Positions 35,543-43,306 of a DNA stretch of 64,000 bases are shown here, one piece after another. This DNA is from Sphingomonas kaistensis (GTDB taxonomy: Bacteria; Pseudomonadota; Alphaproteobacteria; Sphingomonadales; Sphingomonadaceae): NCBI RefSeq assembly GCF_011927725.1, contig NZ_JAATJC010000001.1, positions 999,001-1,063,000 of the forward strand. The letters run 5' to 3'. Made by a program: the position numbers and the translations under genes. Each line of letters starts with the position of its first letter. Within the stretch, counting starts at the first letter, position 1. A model generated the notes under the pieces. It searched no databases. It worked only from the letters and a program-made list of their open reading frames with translations, and was not told where the DNA came from.

Positions 35543-36193
35543 ATGACGCGCCGCATCGGCCTGCTTGGCGGAAGCTTCAACCCGGCGCATCGCGCGCACC
35601 GGGCGATGAGCCTTGCCGCCGCCGCCGCGCTCGGGCTGGACGAGGTGTGGTGGCTGGTCAGTCCGGGCAATCCGCTCAAACCCAAGGCCGGGATGGCACC
35701 CTATGCGGCGCGGCTCGCCTCGGCCCGCCAGCTCGCCCGCCGCTCGATCATCCGGGTCAGCGACATCGAACAACGGCTTGGCACCGTCTACACCGCCGAT
35801 ACGCTGGCGAAGTTGACCCGGCGCTATCCCCGGCACCGCTTCATCTGGCTGATGGGCGAGGACACTGTGGCGCAATTTCATCAGTGGAAAAACTGGCGTC
35901 AGCTGGCCGCAACGGTGCCGATTGCCGTTTTGTCCCGTCCCGGCTATGATGACGAGGCCCGCACGGCTCGCGTGTCGGGCTGGCTCCGGCGCTTCGTCCG
36001 GCCTGGAGCGCAGGCACGGGACTGGACGCGTTGGAGTGCCCCGGCGATCGTCTTCCTGGGCTTACCGCCTGACCGGACTTCCGCAACGCAGCTCCGCGCC
36101 GCCGACCCCTTTTGGCACCAACGTTTCGCCCGCAACACGAATGGTGGCTCGGGCGTTACTCTTTTCGCAGAACACAGGAGACATCTTGGCTGA
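35543..36193 (+). CDS. nadD: Nicotinate-nucleotide adenylyltransferase
   Basis: 216 residues. Adenylates nicotinate mononucleotide in NAD synthesis. The nucleotidyltransferase signature GGSFNPAHRAHR is at residues 8-19; the last His-Gly-His type element reads H-R-A-H, with Ala for the usual Gly, but both His are kept. The second signature is LPPDRTSATQLR (family I-S-S-T-x-x-R type). The ATG at 35543 matches the family start. Its end overlaps the rsfS start by eight bases. nadD-rsfS-rlmH is a conserved alphaproteobacterial order. Confidence 0.93.
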   Translation: MTRRIGLLGGSFNPAHRAHRAMSLAAAAALGLDEVWWLVSPGNPLKPKAGMAPYAARLASARQLARRSIIRVSDIEQRLGTVYTADTLAKLTRRYPRHRFIWLMGEDTVAQFHQWKNWRQLAATVPIAVLSRPGYDDEARTARVSGWLRRFVRPGAQARDWTRWSAPAIVFLGLPPDRTSATQLRAADPFWHQRFARNTNGGSGVTLFAEHRRHLG

Positions 36194-36572
36194 CACCCCT
36201 GAAATGGTCGGCGCCCGCACGCCGGCTTCCGTCGAGGACATTCATGCGGCGGTACTCCGCAGCCTCGACGACGATCAGGCTGTCGAGGTGGTGTCCATTC
36301 CGCTCGCCGGTAAGTCGAGCATCGCCGATCACATGGTGATCGCCTCGGGCCGTTCGACCCGGCAGGTGGCCAGCATGGCGACCAAGCTCGCCGATCGCCT
36401 GAAGCAGGATCATGGCAAGCTGGTCCGGATCGAGGGTCTGCCGACCGCCGACTGGGTCCTGATCGACGCCGACGACGTGATCATTCACCTGTTCCGGCCC
36501 GAAGTGCGCAGCTTCTACAATTTGGAACGGATGTGGGCGTTCGGCGACGAAAAGGCGGCTGCGACCGCCTGA
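36186..36572 (+). CDS. rsfS: Ribosomal silencing factor RsfS
   Basis: 128 residues. Binds ribosomal protein uL14 and blocks subunit joining when nutrients are scarce. Seen: DHMVIASGRSTRQVASMA, GLPTADWVLIDADDVIIHLF and the C-terminal YNLERMW. I start at a TTG (36186) since AGGAG lies five bases before it; an ATG at 36204 is in frame but has no such site. It overlaps nadD by eight bases, suggesting coupled translation. Followed 18 bases later by rlmH. Confidence 0.93.
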   Translation: MADTPEMVGARTPASVEDIHAAVLRSLDDDQAVEVVSIPLAGKSSIADHMVIASGRSTRQVASMATKLADRLKQDHGKLVRIEGLPTADWVLIDADDVIIHLFRPEVRSFYNLERMWAFGDEKAAATA

Positions 36573-36590
36573 CCTGCCGGCGGCGCCACG

Positions 36591-37013
36591 GTGCTCCTCC
36601 ACATCATCGCCCGCGGCAAGATCGGCCGCTCGCCCGAGGGCGAGCTGGTCGAGCGTTACCTCAAGCGCCTGACCTGGCCGCACAAGCTGACCGAATTGCC
36701 CGATCGCGGCGGCACGGTTCCGCCTGCGCTTGCGCCGGCGGTCACCGTCCTGCTCGACGAGCGCGGCAAGGCGCTGGCGTCGAGCGAGCTTGCGGCAAGG
36801 CTCGACAAGTGGCGCGTAAGCGGGGTGCGCGAATGCCGGTTCCTACTCGGTGCGGCCGACGGCCATGAAGAGGCCGAGCGGGCCGGCGCCGACCTGCTGC
36901 TGAGCTTCGGCGCGGCGACATGGCCGCACCTGCTGGCCCGGGCGATGCTGGCCGAACAATTGTACCGCGCCACCAGCTGGCTTGCGGGCCATCCCTATCA
37001 CCGGCAAGGCTGA
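36591..37013 (+). CDS. rlmH: 23S rRNA (pseudouridine(1915)-N(3))-methyltransferase RlmH
   Basis: 140-residue SPOUT enzyme acting on helix 69 of 23S rRNA in assembled ribosomes. The knot region is recognisable: FLLGAADGHEEAE and the C-terminal motif ARAMLAEQLYRATSWLAGHPYHR, which ends with the conserved Tyr-His. The start is GTG. It is shorter than the E. coli enzyme (155 aa) because of a compressed middle region, as in other alphaproteobacteria. Member of the nadD-rsfS-rlmH group. Confidence 0.92.
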   Translation: MLLHIIARGKIGRSPEGELVERYLKRLTWPHKLTELPDRGGTVPPALAPAVTVLLDERGKALASSELAARLDKWRVSGVRECRFLLGAADGHEEAERAGADLLLSFGAATWPHLLARAMLAEQLYRATSWLAGHPYHRQG

Positions 37014-37020
37014 ACACACG

Positions 37021-38136
37021 ATGCGCCGCCTGATGCTCCTCGCCCTTGCTCCGCTGCTGGTGTCGGCGGCCGACCCGGTGCGGGTGGCCGAGCAGGAAGC
37101 ACGGGCCGCGGCGGCCGAGCAGACGCGCCTCGAAACGGCCGCGGCGCAGGCCCGCGACGCGGCGGGCAAGGCGGCCGCCCAGCGCGCGGCCGAAGCACAG
37201 GCGATGCTTGCCGCCGACACCCGGATCGCGCTGGCCGAAGCGCAGCTTGCGGCGCTCGACCGCCGACGTGCGATCCTGGACGCCCGGCTGGCGGAAGCGC
37301 GGCGCCCGGCGACCGCGTTGCTTGCGGGCCTGGCCGAGGCCGGACGGCGCCCGGCCTGGCTGATGCTGGCAACCGCCGGCGGCGCTGAGGAGCAGGTCCG
37401 GCTGACCGCTCTGGTCCGCGCGCTTGGTCCCGAGGTCGAAAAACGGACAATGGCGCTGCGCGGCGAAGCGGAGGCGCTGGCCGCGACCGCCGGTGCGCAG
37501 CGCGCGCTGAAGCTGCAGCTGGGCGCGGAGCGAAAGGCGGCGGCCGAGGCGCAGGCGCGCTTCGCCGCGCGCGAAAGCGAGGCGCTGGCCTCGGCCCGGG
37601 CCCGCGACTCGGAAGCCTTTGCGGCCGGCGACACCGTGATCGACCGCGGCGAGCGGCTGGCGATGCTGACCGGTGAGGCTGCGCGGCGGCAGGCGGCACG
37701 CTCGCTCGCGGCGACTCTGGCCAAACTTCCCGCCGCTGAGCCGCGTCCCGCGCCGGCCGACGGGCGGGCCCCCCGGCCGCCGTTCGCGTGGAGCATTCCG
37801 GCGGGCGGGCAGGTGACAAGCGGAATGGGCGAGCTTGCCGACAATGGGGTCCGCGCGCGCGGCGTGACCTTTGCCGCTCCGCAAGGCACGCAGGTCGTTG
37901 CGCCAGCCGAGGGGCGGGTCGCCTTTGCCGGGCCGTTCCGGCGCCGCGCCGGCGTGGTGATCATCGATCACGGCGAGGGCTGGGCGACCCTGCTGACCGA
38001 AGTCCGCCCGGCGGTGGCGGTCGGCGAGCGGGTCGCCCGCGGCCAGCCGATCGGGCGCGCCCTGGCGTCGGTCACCGCCGAACTGTTCCACCGTGGCCGG
38101 GCCGAGCCGGCCTCGCTGATCGCAGCTTCTCGATAA
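37021..38136 (+). CDS. EnvC-like murein hydrolase activator (degenerate LytM)
   Basis: 371 residues: signal peptide (1-17), a long Ala/Glu/Arg-rich coiled coil (about 20-250), and a C-terminal LytM/M23-type beta domain (about 258-371). Zinc ligands of active M23 peptidases (H-x3-D and H-x-H) are not visible: the first site reads RARGVTF and the last AELFHRGR. This is the pattern of EnvC-type activators, which switch on amidases rather than cut peptidoglycan themselves. It sits between rlmH and ctpA as in other alphaproteobacteria and probably acts in the periplasm during division. Confidence 0.85.
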   Translation: MRRLMLLALAPLLVSAADPVRVAEQEARAAAAEQTRLETAAAQARDAAGKAAAQRAAEAQAMLAADTRIALAEAQLAALDRRRAILDARLAEARRPATALLAGLAEAGRRPAWLMLATAGGAEEQVRLTALVRALGPEVEKRTMALRGEAEALAATAGAQRALKLQLGAERKAAAEAQARFAARESEALASARARDSEAFAAGDTVIDRGERLAMLTGEAARRQAARSLAATLAKLPAAEPRPAPADGRAPRPPFAWSIPAGGQVTSGMGELADNGVRARGVTFAAPQGTQVVAPAEGRVAFAGPFRRRAGVVIIDHGEGWATLLTEVRPAVAVGERVARGQPIGRALASVTAELFHRGRAEPASLIAASR

Positions 38137-38191
38137 ACGGGCGCAATCCTCATCGCCCGTTCATCGGCGGCGCTGTTAACTTGTCGGCACA

Positions 38192-39532
38192 ATGGCTAAG
38201 ACTGGACCCATGATCCGCAAGCTCCTCCCCCCGCTGGCTCTCGTCGGGGCGCTCGCCCTGGTTCCCGCCGTCACCGCCACCCAGGCGGCCTCGGACGCGC
38301 AGACCTACAAGGAGCTCGAAACCTTCATGGGGGTGTTCGAGCGGGTGCGCGCGAATTACGTCGACCAGACCGACGATCACAAGCTGATCAAGGGCGCGAT
38401 CGACGGGATGCTGGCCAGCCTCGATCCGCACAGCTCCTATCTCGAAGCCTCGGATTTCCGCCAGCTGCGGACCACCACCGACGGTAATTACGGCGGCCTT
38501 GGCCTGTCGGTCACGCAGGAGGACGGGACGGTCAAGGTGATCAGCCCGACCGAGGACACCCCGGCCGACCGCGCGGGCATCAAGGCCGGCGACTATATCA
38601 CCCACCTCGACGGCGAGCTGCTGTACGGCCTCGACCTCGACGAGGCGGTGGAGAAGATGCGGGGGCCTCCGGGCAGCCCGATCAAGATCACCATCGTCCG
38701 CCCCGGCCGCGACAAGCCGTTCGACGTGACGCTGCGCCGCGAGCGGATCGAGCTGAAGCCGGTCAAGTGGGAGCTGAAGGACGGCATCGGCGTCCTCAAC
38801 ATCAACAGCTTCTCGGCCAATGTCGGCGAGCAGGTCGCTTCCGCCCTGACCGCGATGGACAAGGCCGCCGGCGGCAAGCCGCTGGGCTACGTGATCGACC
38901 TCCGCTCCAATCCGGGCGGGCTGCTCGACCAGGCGGTGTCGGTCAGCGACGCCTTCCTCGAGCGCGGCGAGATCGTGTCCGAGCGCGGCCGCGCCAAGGA
39001 CGATATCGAACGCTTCTATGCCCGTCCGGGCGACCTTACCGGCGGACGACCGATCGTGGTGCTGGTGGATGCCGGTTCGGCCTCGGCGGCGGAGATCGTC
39101 GCCGGCGCGCTGCAGGATCACCGCCGCGCTGTGGTGATGGGCGAGCGCAGCTTCGGCAAGGGGTCGGTCCAGACCGTCATCCAGCTCGACCAGGAAAGCG
39201 CGCTGCGGCTCACCACCGCCCGCTACTTCACGCCATCGGGCCGGTCGGTCCAGGCCGGCGGGATCGATCCGGACATCATCGTGCCGCAGCTGAGCGATCC
39301 CGACTACAAGGACCGCCCGACCATCCGCGAGGCCGATCTGCGCCGCCACCTCGTCGCGCAGAACAAGATCGACGACAAATTGCTCGAAAAGGATGATGCG
39401 GTCGATCCGCGCTTCACCGCCACCGCCGCCGAGCTCGAGAAGAAGGGCGTCAAGGACTTCCAGCTCGATTATGCCGTCAAGTCGCTGAAGCGGCTGGCCG
39501 GCGGCCCGGGCGGAGCGCCCAAGGCACGCTGA
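38192..39532 (+). CDS. ctpA: Carboxy-terminal processing peptidase CtpA (S41)
   Basis: 446 residues. Signal peptide or anchor at the N-terminus (to about residue 33), PDZ domain (about 95-180, YGGLGLSVTQEDG ... GDYITHLDGE) and the S41 serine-lysine peptidase core: GSASAAEI with serines 296 and 298 and Lys323 in FGKGSVQ. Periplasmic protease processing C-termini of envelope proteins, including in other bacteria hydrolase regulators, which fits its neighbour EnvC-like gene. ATG at 38192 is used; ATG 38210 is also possible. Its stop overlaps dsbB by one base. Confidence 0.93.
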   Translation: MAKTGPMIRKLLPPLALVGALALVPAVTATQAASDAQTYKELETFMGVFERVRANYVDQTDDHKLIKGAIDGMLASLDPHSSYLEASDFRQLRTTTDGNYGGLGLSVTQEDGTVKVISPTEDTPADRAGIKAGDYITHLDGELLYGLDLDEAVEKMRGPPGSPIKITIVRPGRDKPFDVTLRRERIELKPVKWELKDGIGVLNINSFSANVGEQVASALTAMDKAAGGKPLGYVIDLRSNPGGLLDQAVSVSDAFLERGEIVSERGRAKDDIERFYARPGDLTGGRPIVVLVDAGSASAAEIVAGALQDHRRAVVMGERSFGKGSVQTVIQLDQESALRLTTARYFTPSGRSVQAGGIDPDIIVPQLSDPDYKDRPTIREADLRRHLVAQNKIDDKLLEKDDAVDPRFTATAAELEKKGVKDFQLDYAVKSLKRLAGGPGGAPKAR

Positions 39533-40032
39533 TGGACGCTCGGACGGGCGATCTTGCGGCGGTTCGCGGCCGCTCGTTGCGGCTTGCGCAATGGCTTGCG
39601 CTGGCGGTGCCCGGCAGCCTTCTGCTTGGCGCGCTCGGCTCGCAGCACCTGGGCGGCCTCAATCCGTGCGAGATGTGCCTGTGGCAACGCTGGCCGCATC
39701 TTGCCGCGGTCGTGTTGGCCGGCCTGTCGCTTGTCGCCCCGCGCCTCGCCAGGCCGCTGACCTGGCTGGCGGCGCTCGCCATCGCCTCCTCGGGCGTGAT
39801 CGGGCTGTTCCATGCCGGGGTTGAGCAGGGCTGGTGGGAAGGCCTCACCACCTGCTCGACCGTGGCGACCGGTGCGACTCCCGAGGAGCTGCTCAAGTCG
39901 ATCATGGCGACCCCGCTGATCCGCTGTGACCAGATCGCCTGGTCGTTCCTCCTCCTGTCGCTGGCCGCGTGGAACGCCCTCATCTCCCTTCTTTCCACCG
40001 GAGCGATCCTATGGCTGACGCAGAAGCGCTGA
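39532..40032 (+). CDS. dsbB: Disulfide bond formation protein B (DsbB-like)
   Basis: 166 residues, four membrane helices. Reoxidises DsbA-type thiol oxidases using quinone. Both redox pairs are visible: Cys46-E-M-Cys49 in the first periplasmic loop and Cys108/Cys132 in the second. The ATG overlaps the ctpA stop (TGATG). The 3' end overlaps coq7 by 22 bases. A DsbA-like protein with a CHVC site is encoded at 50.5 kb and could be its partner. Confidence 0.9.
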   Translation: MDARTGDLAAVRGRSLRLAQWLALAVPGSLLLGALGSQHLGGLNPCEMCLWQRWPHLAAVVLAGLSLVAPRLARPLTWLAALAIASSGVIGLFHAGVEQGWWEGLTTCSTVATGATPEELLKSIMATPLIRCDQIAWSFLLLSLAAWNALISLLSTGAILWLTQKR

Positions 40033-40568
40033 AGTCCGGCTGGAAGCCGGGCGACCGGGCGCCCGACCTCCACTCGATGCTGCGCGTCGACCATGCCGGC
40101 GAATATGGCGCGACCCGCATCTATGCCGGCCAGCTGGCGGTGCTTCGCGGCTCCTCGCGCGCCGCCCACCTGGTCACCCACATGGCGGCGCAAGAAGATG
40201 CCCACCTCGCCCGCTTCAACCAGCTGCTGGCCGAGCGGAAGGTCCGCCCGACCCTGCTCCAGCCGCTGTGGCACGTCGGCGGCTTCGCGCTCGGCGCGGC
40301 GACTGCATTGCTCAGCGAGCGGGCGGCGATGGCCTGCACCGACGCGGTCGAGACCGAGATCGACCGCCATTACGAAGAGCAATTGCAGGAACTTGGCGAC
40401 AGCGATCCCGAATTATCGGCCGACATCCGCCAGTTCCAAGCCGAGGAACTGGAGCATCGCGACACGGCGCGCGAACATGGCGCGCTGGAAACCCCCGGCT
40501 ATCCCTTGCTCAGCTTTGCCATCCGCTCCCTCTGCAAGGTCGCGATCGCGGCCTCCAAGCGGATCTAG
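40011..40568 (+). CDS. coq7: Ubiquinone biosynthesis di-iron hydroxylase Coq7
   Basis: 185 residues. Performs the last hydroxylation of ubiquinone synthesis. The six di-iron ligands can be placed: Glu31 (HAGEYGA), Glu62-x2-His65 (QEDAH), Glu114 (VETEIDRH), and Glu146-x2-His149 (EELEHRD). The C-terminal helices are hydrophobic and peripheral to the membrane. The ATG at 40011 lies inside the dsbB end, implying coupling. Many alphaproteobacteria, including sphingomonads, use Coq7 instead of UbiF; ubiG of the same pathway is at 19.7-20.5 kb. Confidence 0.93.
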   Translation: MADAEALKSGWKPGDRAPDLHSMLRVDHAGEYGATRIYAGQLAVLRGSSRAAHLVTHMAAQEDAHLARFNQLLAERKVRPTLLQPLWHVGGFALGAATALLSERAAMACTDAVETEIDRHYEEQLQELGDSDPELSADIRQFQAEELEHRDTAREHGALETPGYPLLSFAIRSLCKVAIAASKRI

Positions 40569-40621
40569 GGCGGGAACGCGATGTCGGCCCGTGCGCTGAA
40601 GTCCCCGAAAGGTGTTGGATC

Positions 40622-41032
40622 ATGAAGACCCGTTTGTTTGTCGCGTTCGGCGCCGTTGTGGGCAGCGGCCTATTGAGCGCGCTTCCCGCGACTGCCCAGT
40701 CGCAGCCCGCCGCCCAGCAGCGCACGCGCGAGATCATCGTGTTCGGCACCGACCCGTGCCCGCGCTCGACCGATGACGAAGTGGTGGTCTGCGCCCGCCG
40801 TCCGGAGAAGGAACGCTACCGGCTGCCCGAGGCGCTGCGCCCGAGCGGCCCGCCGCAGCTGAGCCAGAGCTGGAGCGTGCGGTCCAAGGCGCTTGCGACG
40901 ATGGGCCAGACTGGACCCGGCACCTGCTCGGGCGTCGGTCCGGGCGGCGATTTCGGCTGCGCGACCAAGGAAATCCAGCGCGGCGCCGCCGAGCGTGCCG
41001 AGCAGGACGCCCAGGATTCGCCTCCCGAATAA
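40622..41032 (+). CDS. Secreted four-cysteine hypothetical protein
   Basis: 136 residues. Signal peptide ending ATAQ (about 26), then a conserved-looking block EIIVFGTDPCPRSTDDEVVVCARRP with Cys46 and Cys57 (written here as two short motifs: GTDPCPRSTDDE and VVVCARRP), and a Gly-rich part with Cys102 and Cys113. The spacing suggests two disulfides. I have the impression that this block recurs in sphingomonads but no function is known to me. It follows coq7 by 53 bases. Confidence 0.7.
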   Translation: MKTRLFVAFGAVVGSGLLSALPATAQSQPAAQQRTREIIVFGTDPCPRSTDDEVVVCARRPEKERYRLPEALRPSGPPQLSQSWSVRSKALATMGQTGPGTCSGVGPGGDFGCATKEIQRGAAERAEQDAQDSPPE

Positions 41033-41131
41033 GGCTCACCTCCGCCTCGGGTCGTGAAGGGGTGAAAAGGTTGCGTCGGCGGAACGGTGCCGGGTCCGGG
41101 CCGTTCAGCCCCGCAACAGGAGGAACACCCC

Positions 41132-41953
41132 ATGCGCACAGACCCGAGCGGCGCGCTCACCACTCTCACCCGCCTTGGCTTCGCCTCGCGCGGGCTGCTG
41201 TATCTGGTGATCGGCTTCCTGATCCTGCGCACCGGCCGGACCGAGGATACCAGCGGTGCGCTGTCGGTCCTGGCCGAGGGCGGCGGGCGGATCCTGCTCG
41301 GGCTGATGATCGCCGGCTTCCTCGCCTACGGCCTGTGGCGCCTGTCCGACGCCGCCTTCAACATCGAGCGGCATGAGCCCGGCCGAAAGGGCCTCGCCGA
41401 GCGCGGCGGCGCGCTTGCAAGCGGGCTCGTCCACCTGTTCCTCGCCTGGCAGGCGGTGCGGCTGTTCAATCATTCGGGCGCCGGAAGCAGCGGTGCCAGC
41501 GGCGGCGGGAGCGGCACCCAGGAACAGGCGCAAACCGCCTTGTCGCTTCCCGGCGGGCAGTTGCTGCTGATGATCGCCGGCCTGACCCTGCTGGTGGTCG
41601 GCGTGATCCAGTTCAAGAAAGCGTGGGAGGCCGAGTTCCTCAAGCATCTGGAGCCCGGCGTCGCCCACCAGCCGTGGGCGCGCTACACGGGCCAAGCCGG
41701 CTATGCCGCACGCGGCGCGGTGTTCCTGATCAGCGGCGCCTTCCTGACCAGCGCCGGCTTCAAGGAGCAGGCCGGAGAGGCCGGCGGCATGGAGGAAGCG
41801 CTGACGTGGCTCACCTCGCCGTGGGACACGGTGGTCGCCATCGGCCTGCTGCTGTTCGGCCTCTACTGCCTGATCGAGGCGCGCTTCCGGATCATCAACG
41901 ACGTCCCGGTCGACGGCCTTGCCCACAAAGCACGGTCGAAGCTTCCGATCTGA
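41132..41953 (+). CDS. DUF1206-family integral membrane protein
   Basis: 273 residues with six predicted helices arranged as three similar two-helix repeats (about 15-75, 88-165, 195-262), each starting with a T/R-x-G-Y/F-A-A/S-R-G-type element: RLGFASRGLLYLVIG, ... TGQAGYAARGAVFLIS. DUF1206 proteins are uncharacterised and often map near stress genes. AGGAGG-like purines lie about ten bases before the ATG. The loop near residue 125 is Ser/Gly-rich. No functional claim is possible. Confidence 0.8.
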   Translation: MRTDPSGALTTLTRLGFASRGLLYLVIGFLILRTGRTEDTSGALSVLAEGGGRILLGLMIAGFLAYGLWRLSDAAFNIERHEPGRKGLAERGGALASGLVHLFLAWQAVRLFNHSGAGSSGASGGGSGTQEQAQTALSLPGGQLLLMIAGLTLLVVGVIQFKKAWEAEFLKHLEPGVAHQPWARYTGQAGYAARGAVFLISGAFLTSAGFKEQAGEAGGMEEALTWLTSPWDTVVAIGLLLFGLYCLIEARFRIINDVPVDGLAHKARSKLPI

Positions 41954-42017
41954 CCTCAAGCCCCGGAAAAAGCGGGGAAAGCTTGCCTTCGCCGGGCCGT
42001 GAACATATACCGAACAA

Positions 42018-43262
42018 ATGGCTCAGCTCGACACTCGCGAGAAACTGGCGATCCTCGCGGACGCGGCCAAATATGATGCCAGCTGCGCGTCGTCGGGCAC
42101 GTCCAAGCGGAACAGCGTGGGCGGCAAGGGGATCGGGTCGACCGAGGGCATGGGCATCTGCCACGCCTATGCTCCCGACGGGCGCTGCATCTCGCTGCTG
42201 AAGATCCTGCTGACCAACAGCTGCATCTTCGATTGCCATTATTGCATCAACCGCAAGAGCTCGAACGTGCGGCGCGCGCGCTTCACCGCGCAGGAAGTCG
42301 TCAACCTGACCCTGGCCTTCTACAAGCGCAATTACATCGAGGGGCTGTTCCTCTCCTCGGGCATCATCGCTTCGTCCAACTACACGATGGAGCAATTGGT
42401 CGAGGTCGCGCGGTCGCTGCGCGAGGACCATGATTTCCGCGGCTATATCCACCTCAAGACGATTCCCGACGCCGACCCCGAACTGGTGCGGCTTGCCGGC
42501 CTCTATGCCGACCGAATCTCGATCAACGTCGAGCTGCCGACCGCCAAGGGGTTGCAGCGCCTCGCCCCCGAAAAGAGCGAGCCGCAGATCGAGGGCGCGA
42601 TGCTTGGCATGAAGGGCGCGATCGAGGACGGCCGGGACGCCCGCAAGAAGTACAAGTCGGCGCCCAACTTCGCGCCGGCGGGGCAGTCGACCCAGATGAT
42701 CATCGGCGCCGACGCCGCCACCGATGCGGACATCGTCGGCAAGGCGAGCACCCTGTACGATCGCTTCAGCCTGCGCCGGGTCTATTACTCTGCCTTCTCC
42801 CCGATCCCCGATGCCAGCGCGGTGCTGCCGCTGCAGCGCCCGCCGCTGATGCGCGAACATCGCCTCTACCAGTCGGACTGGCTGATGCGCTTCTACGGCT
42901 TCAAATCGGAGGAAGTCGTCAGCGCGGCGGACGATGGCGGGATGCTGCCGCTCGACATCGACCCCAAGCTGGCATGGGCACTGAAGTATCGCGAATATTT
43001 CCCGGTCGACGTCAACAAGGCCAGCCGCGAACAATTGCTGCGCGTTCCGGGGCTCGGGACCAAGGCGGTGCAGCGGATCCTGCGGTCGCGCCGGTTCCGG
43101 AACTTCACGCTCGACGACGTGGCGCGGCTGACCGTCAGCATCGCCAAGATGCGCCCGTTCATCATCACCAGTGACTGGCGCCCGACGCTGCTGACCGACA
43201 AGGCCGACCTCAAGCGCTGGATCAAGCCCGAGAAGCATCAGCTCGAGCTGTTTGCAGCCTAA
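42018..43262 (+). CDS. SPL-like putative DNA modification/repair radical SAM protein
   Basis: 414 residues. Radical SAM cluster motif Cys69-x3-Cys73-x2-Cys76 (CIFDCHYC) with a preceding Cys-containing leader (GKGIG, GICHAYAPDGRC), a TIM-barrel core, and a C-terminal helix-hairpin-helix (about 333-362, VNKASREQLLRVPGLGTKA), a DNA-binding element. This combination defines a family annotated as putative DNA modification/repair radical SAM protein, named after resemblance to spore photoproduct lyase. It is followed by a DUF4130-UDG fusion 44 bases on, the characteristic partner. The chemistry and lesion are not established. Confidence 0.88.
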   Translation: MAQLDTREKLAILADAAKYDASCASSGTSKRNSVGGKGIGSTEGMGICHAYAPDGRCISLLKILLTNSCIFDCHYCINRKSSNVRRARFTAQEVVNLTLAFYKRNYIEGLFLSSGIIASSNYTMEQLVEVARSLREDHDFRGYIHLKTIPDADPELVRLAGLYADRISINVELPTAKGLQRLAPEKSEPQIEGAMLGMKGAIEDGRDARKKYKSAPNFAPAGQSTQMIIGADAATDADIVGKASTLYDRFSLRRVYYSAFSPIPDASAVLPLQRPPLMREHRLYQSDWLMRFYGFKSEEVVSAADDGGMLPLDIDPKLAWALKYREYFPVDVNKASREQLLRVPGLGTKAVQRILRSRRFRNFTLDDVARLTVSIAKMRPFIITSDWRPTLLTDKADLKRWIKPEKHQLELFAA

Positions 43263-43306
43263 AGGCCGGGTCGTGGCCCAACAGCCCGCTGAAGCGTTTC
43301 CCGGCC

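Noticed and set aside
41954..42017. Short hairpin CCCCG-N-CGGGG before the radical SAM gene
   Set aside because: Five base pairs and no T-tract; such pairings are expected by chance at this GC content.
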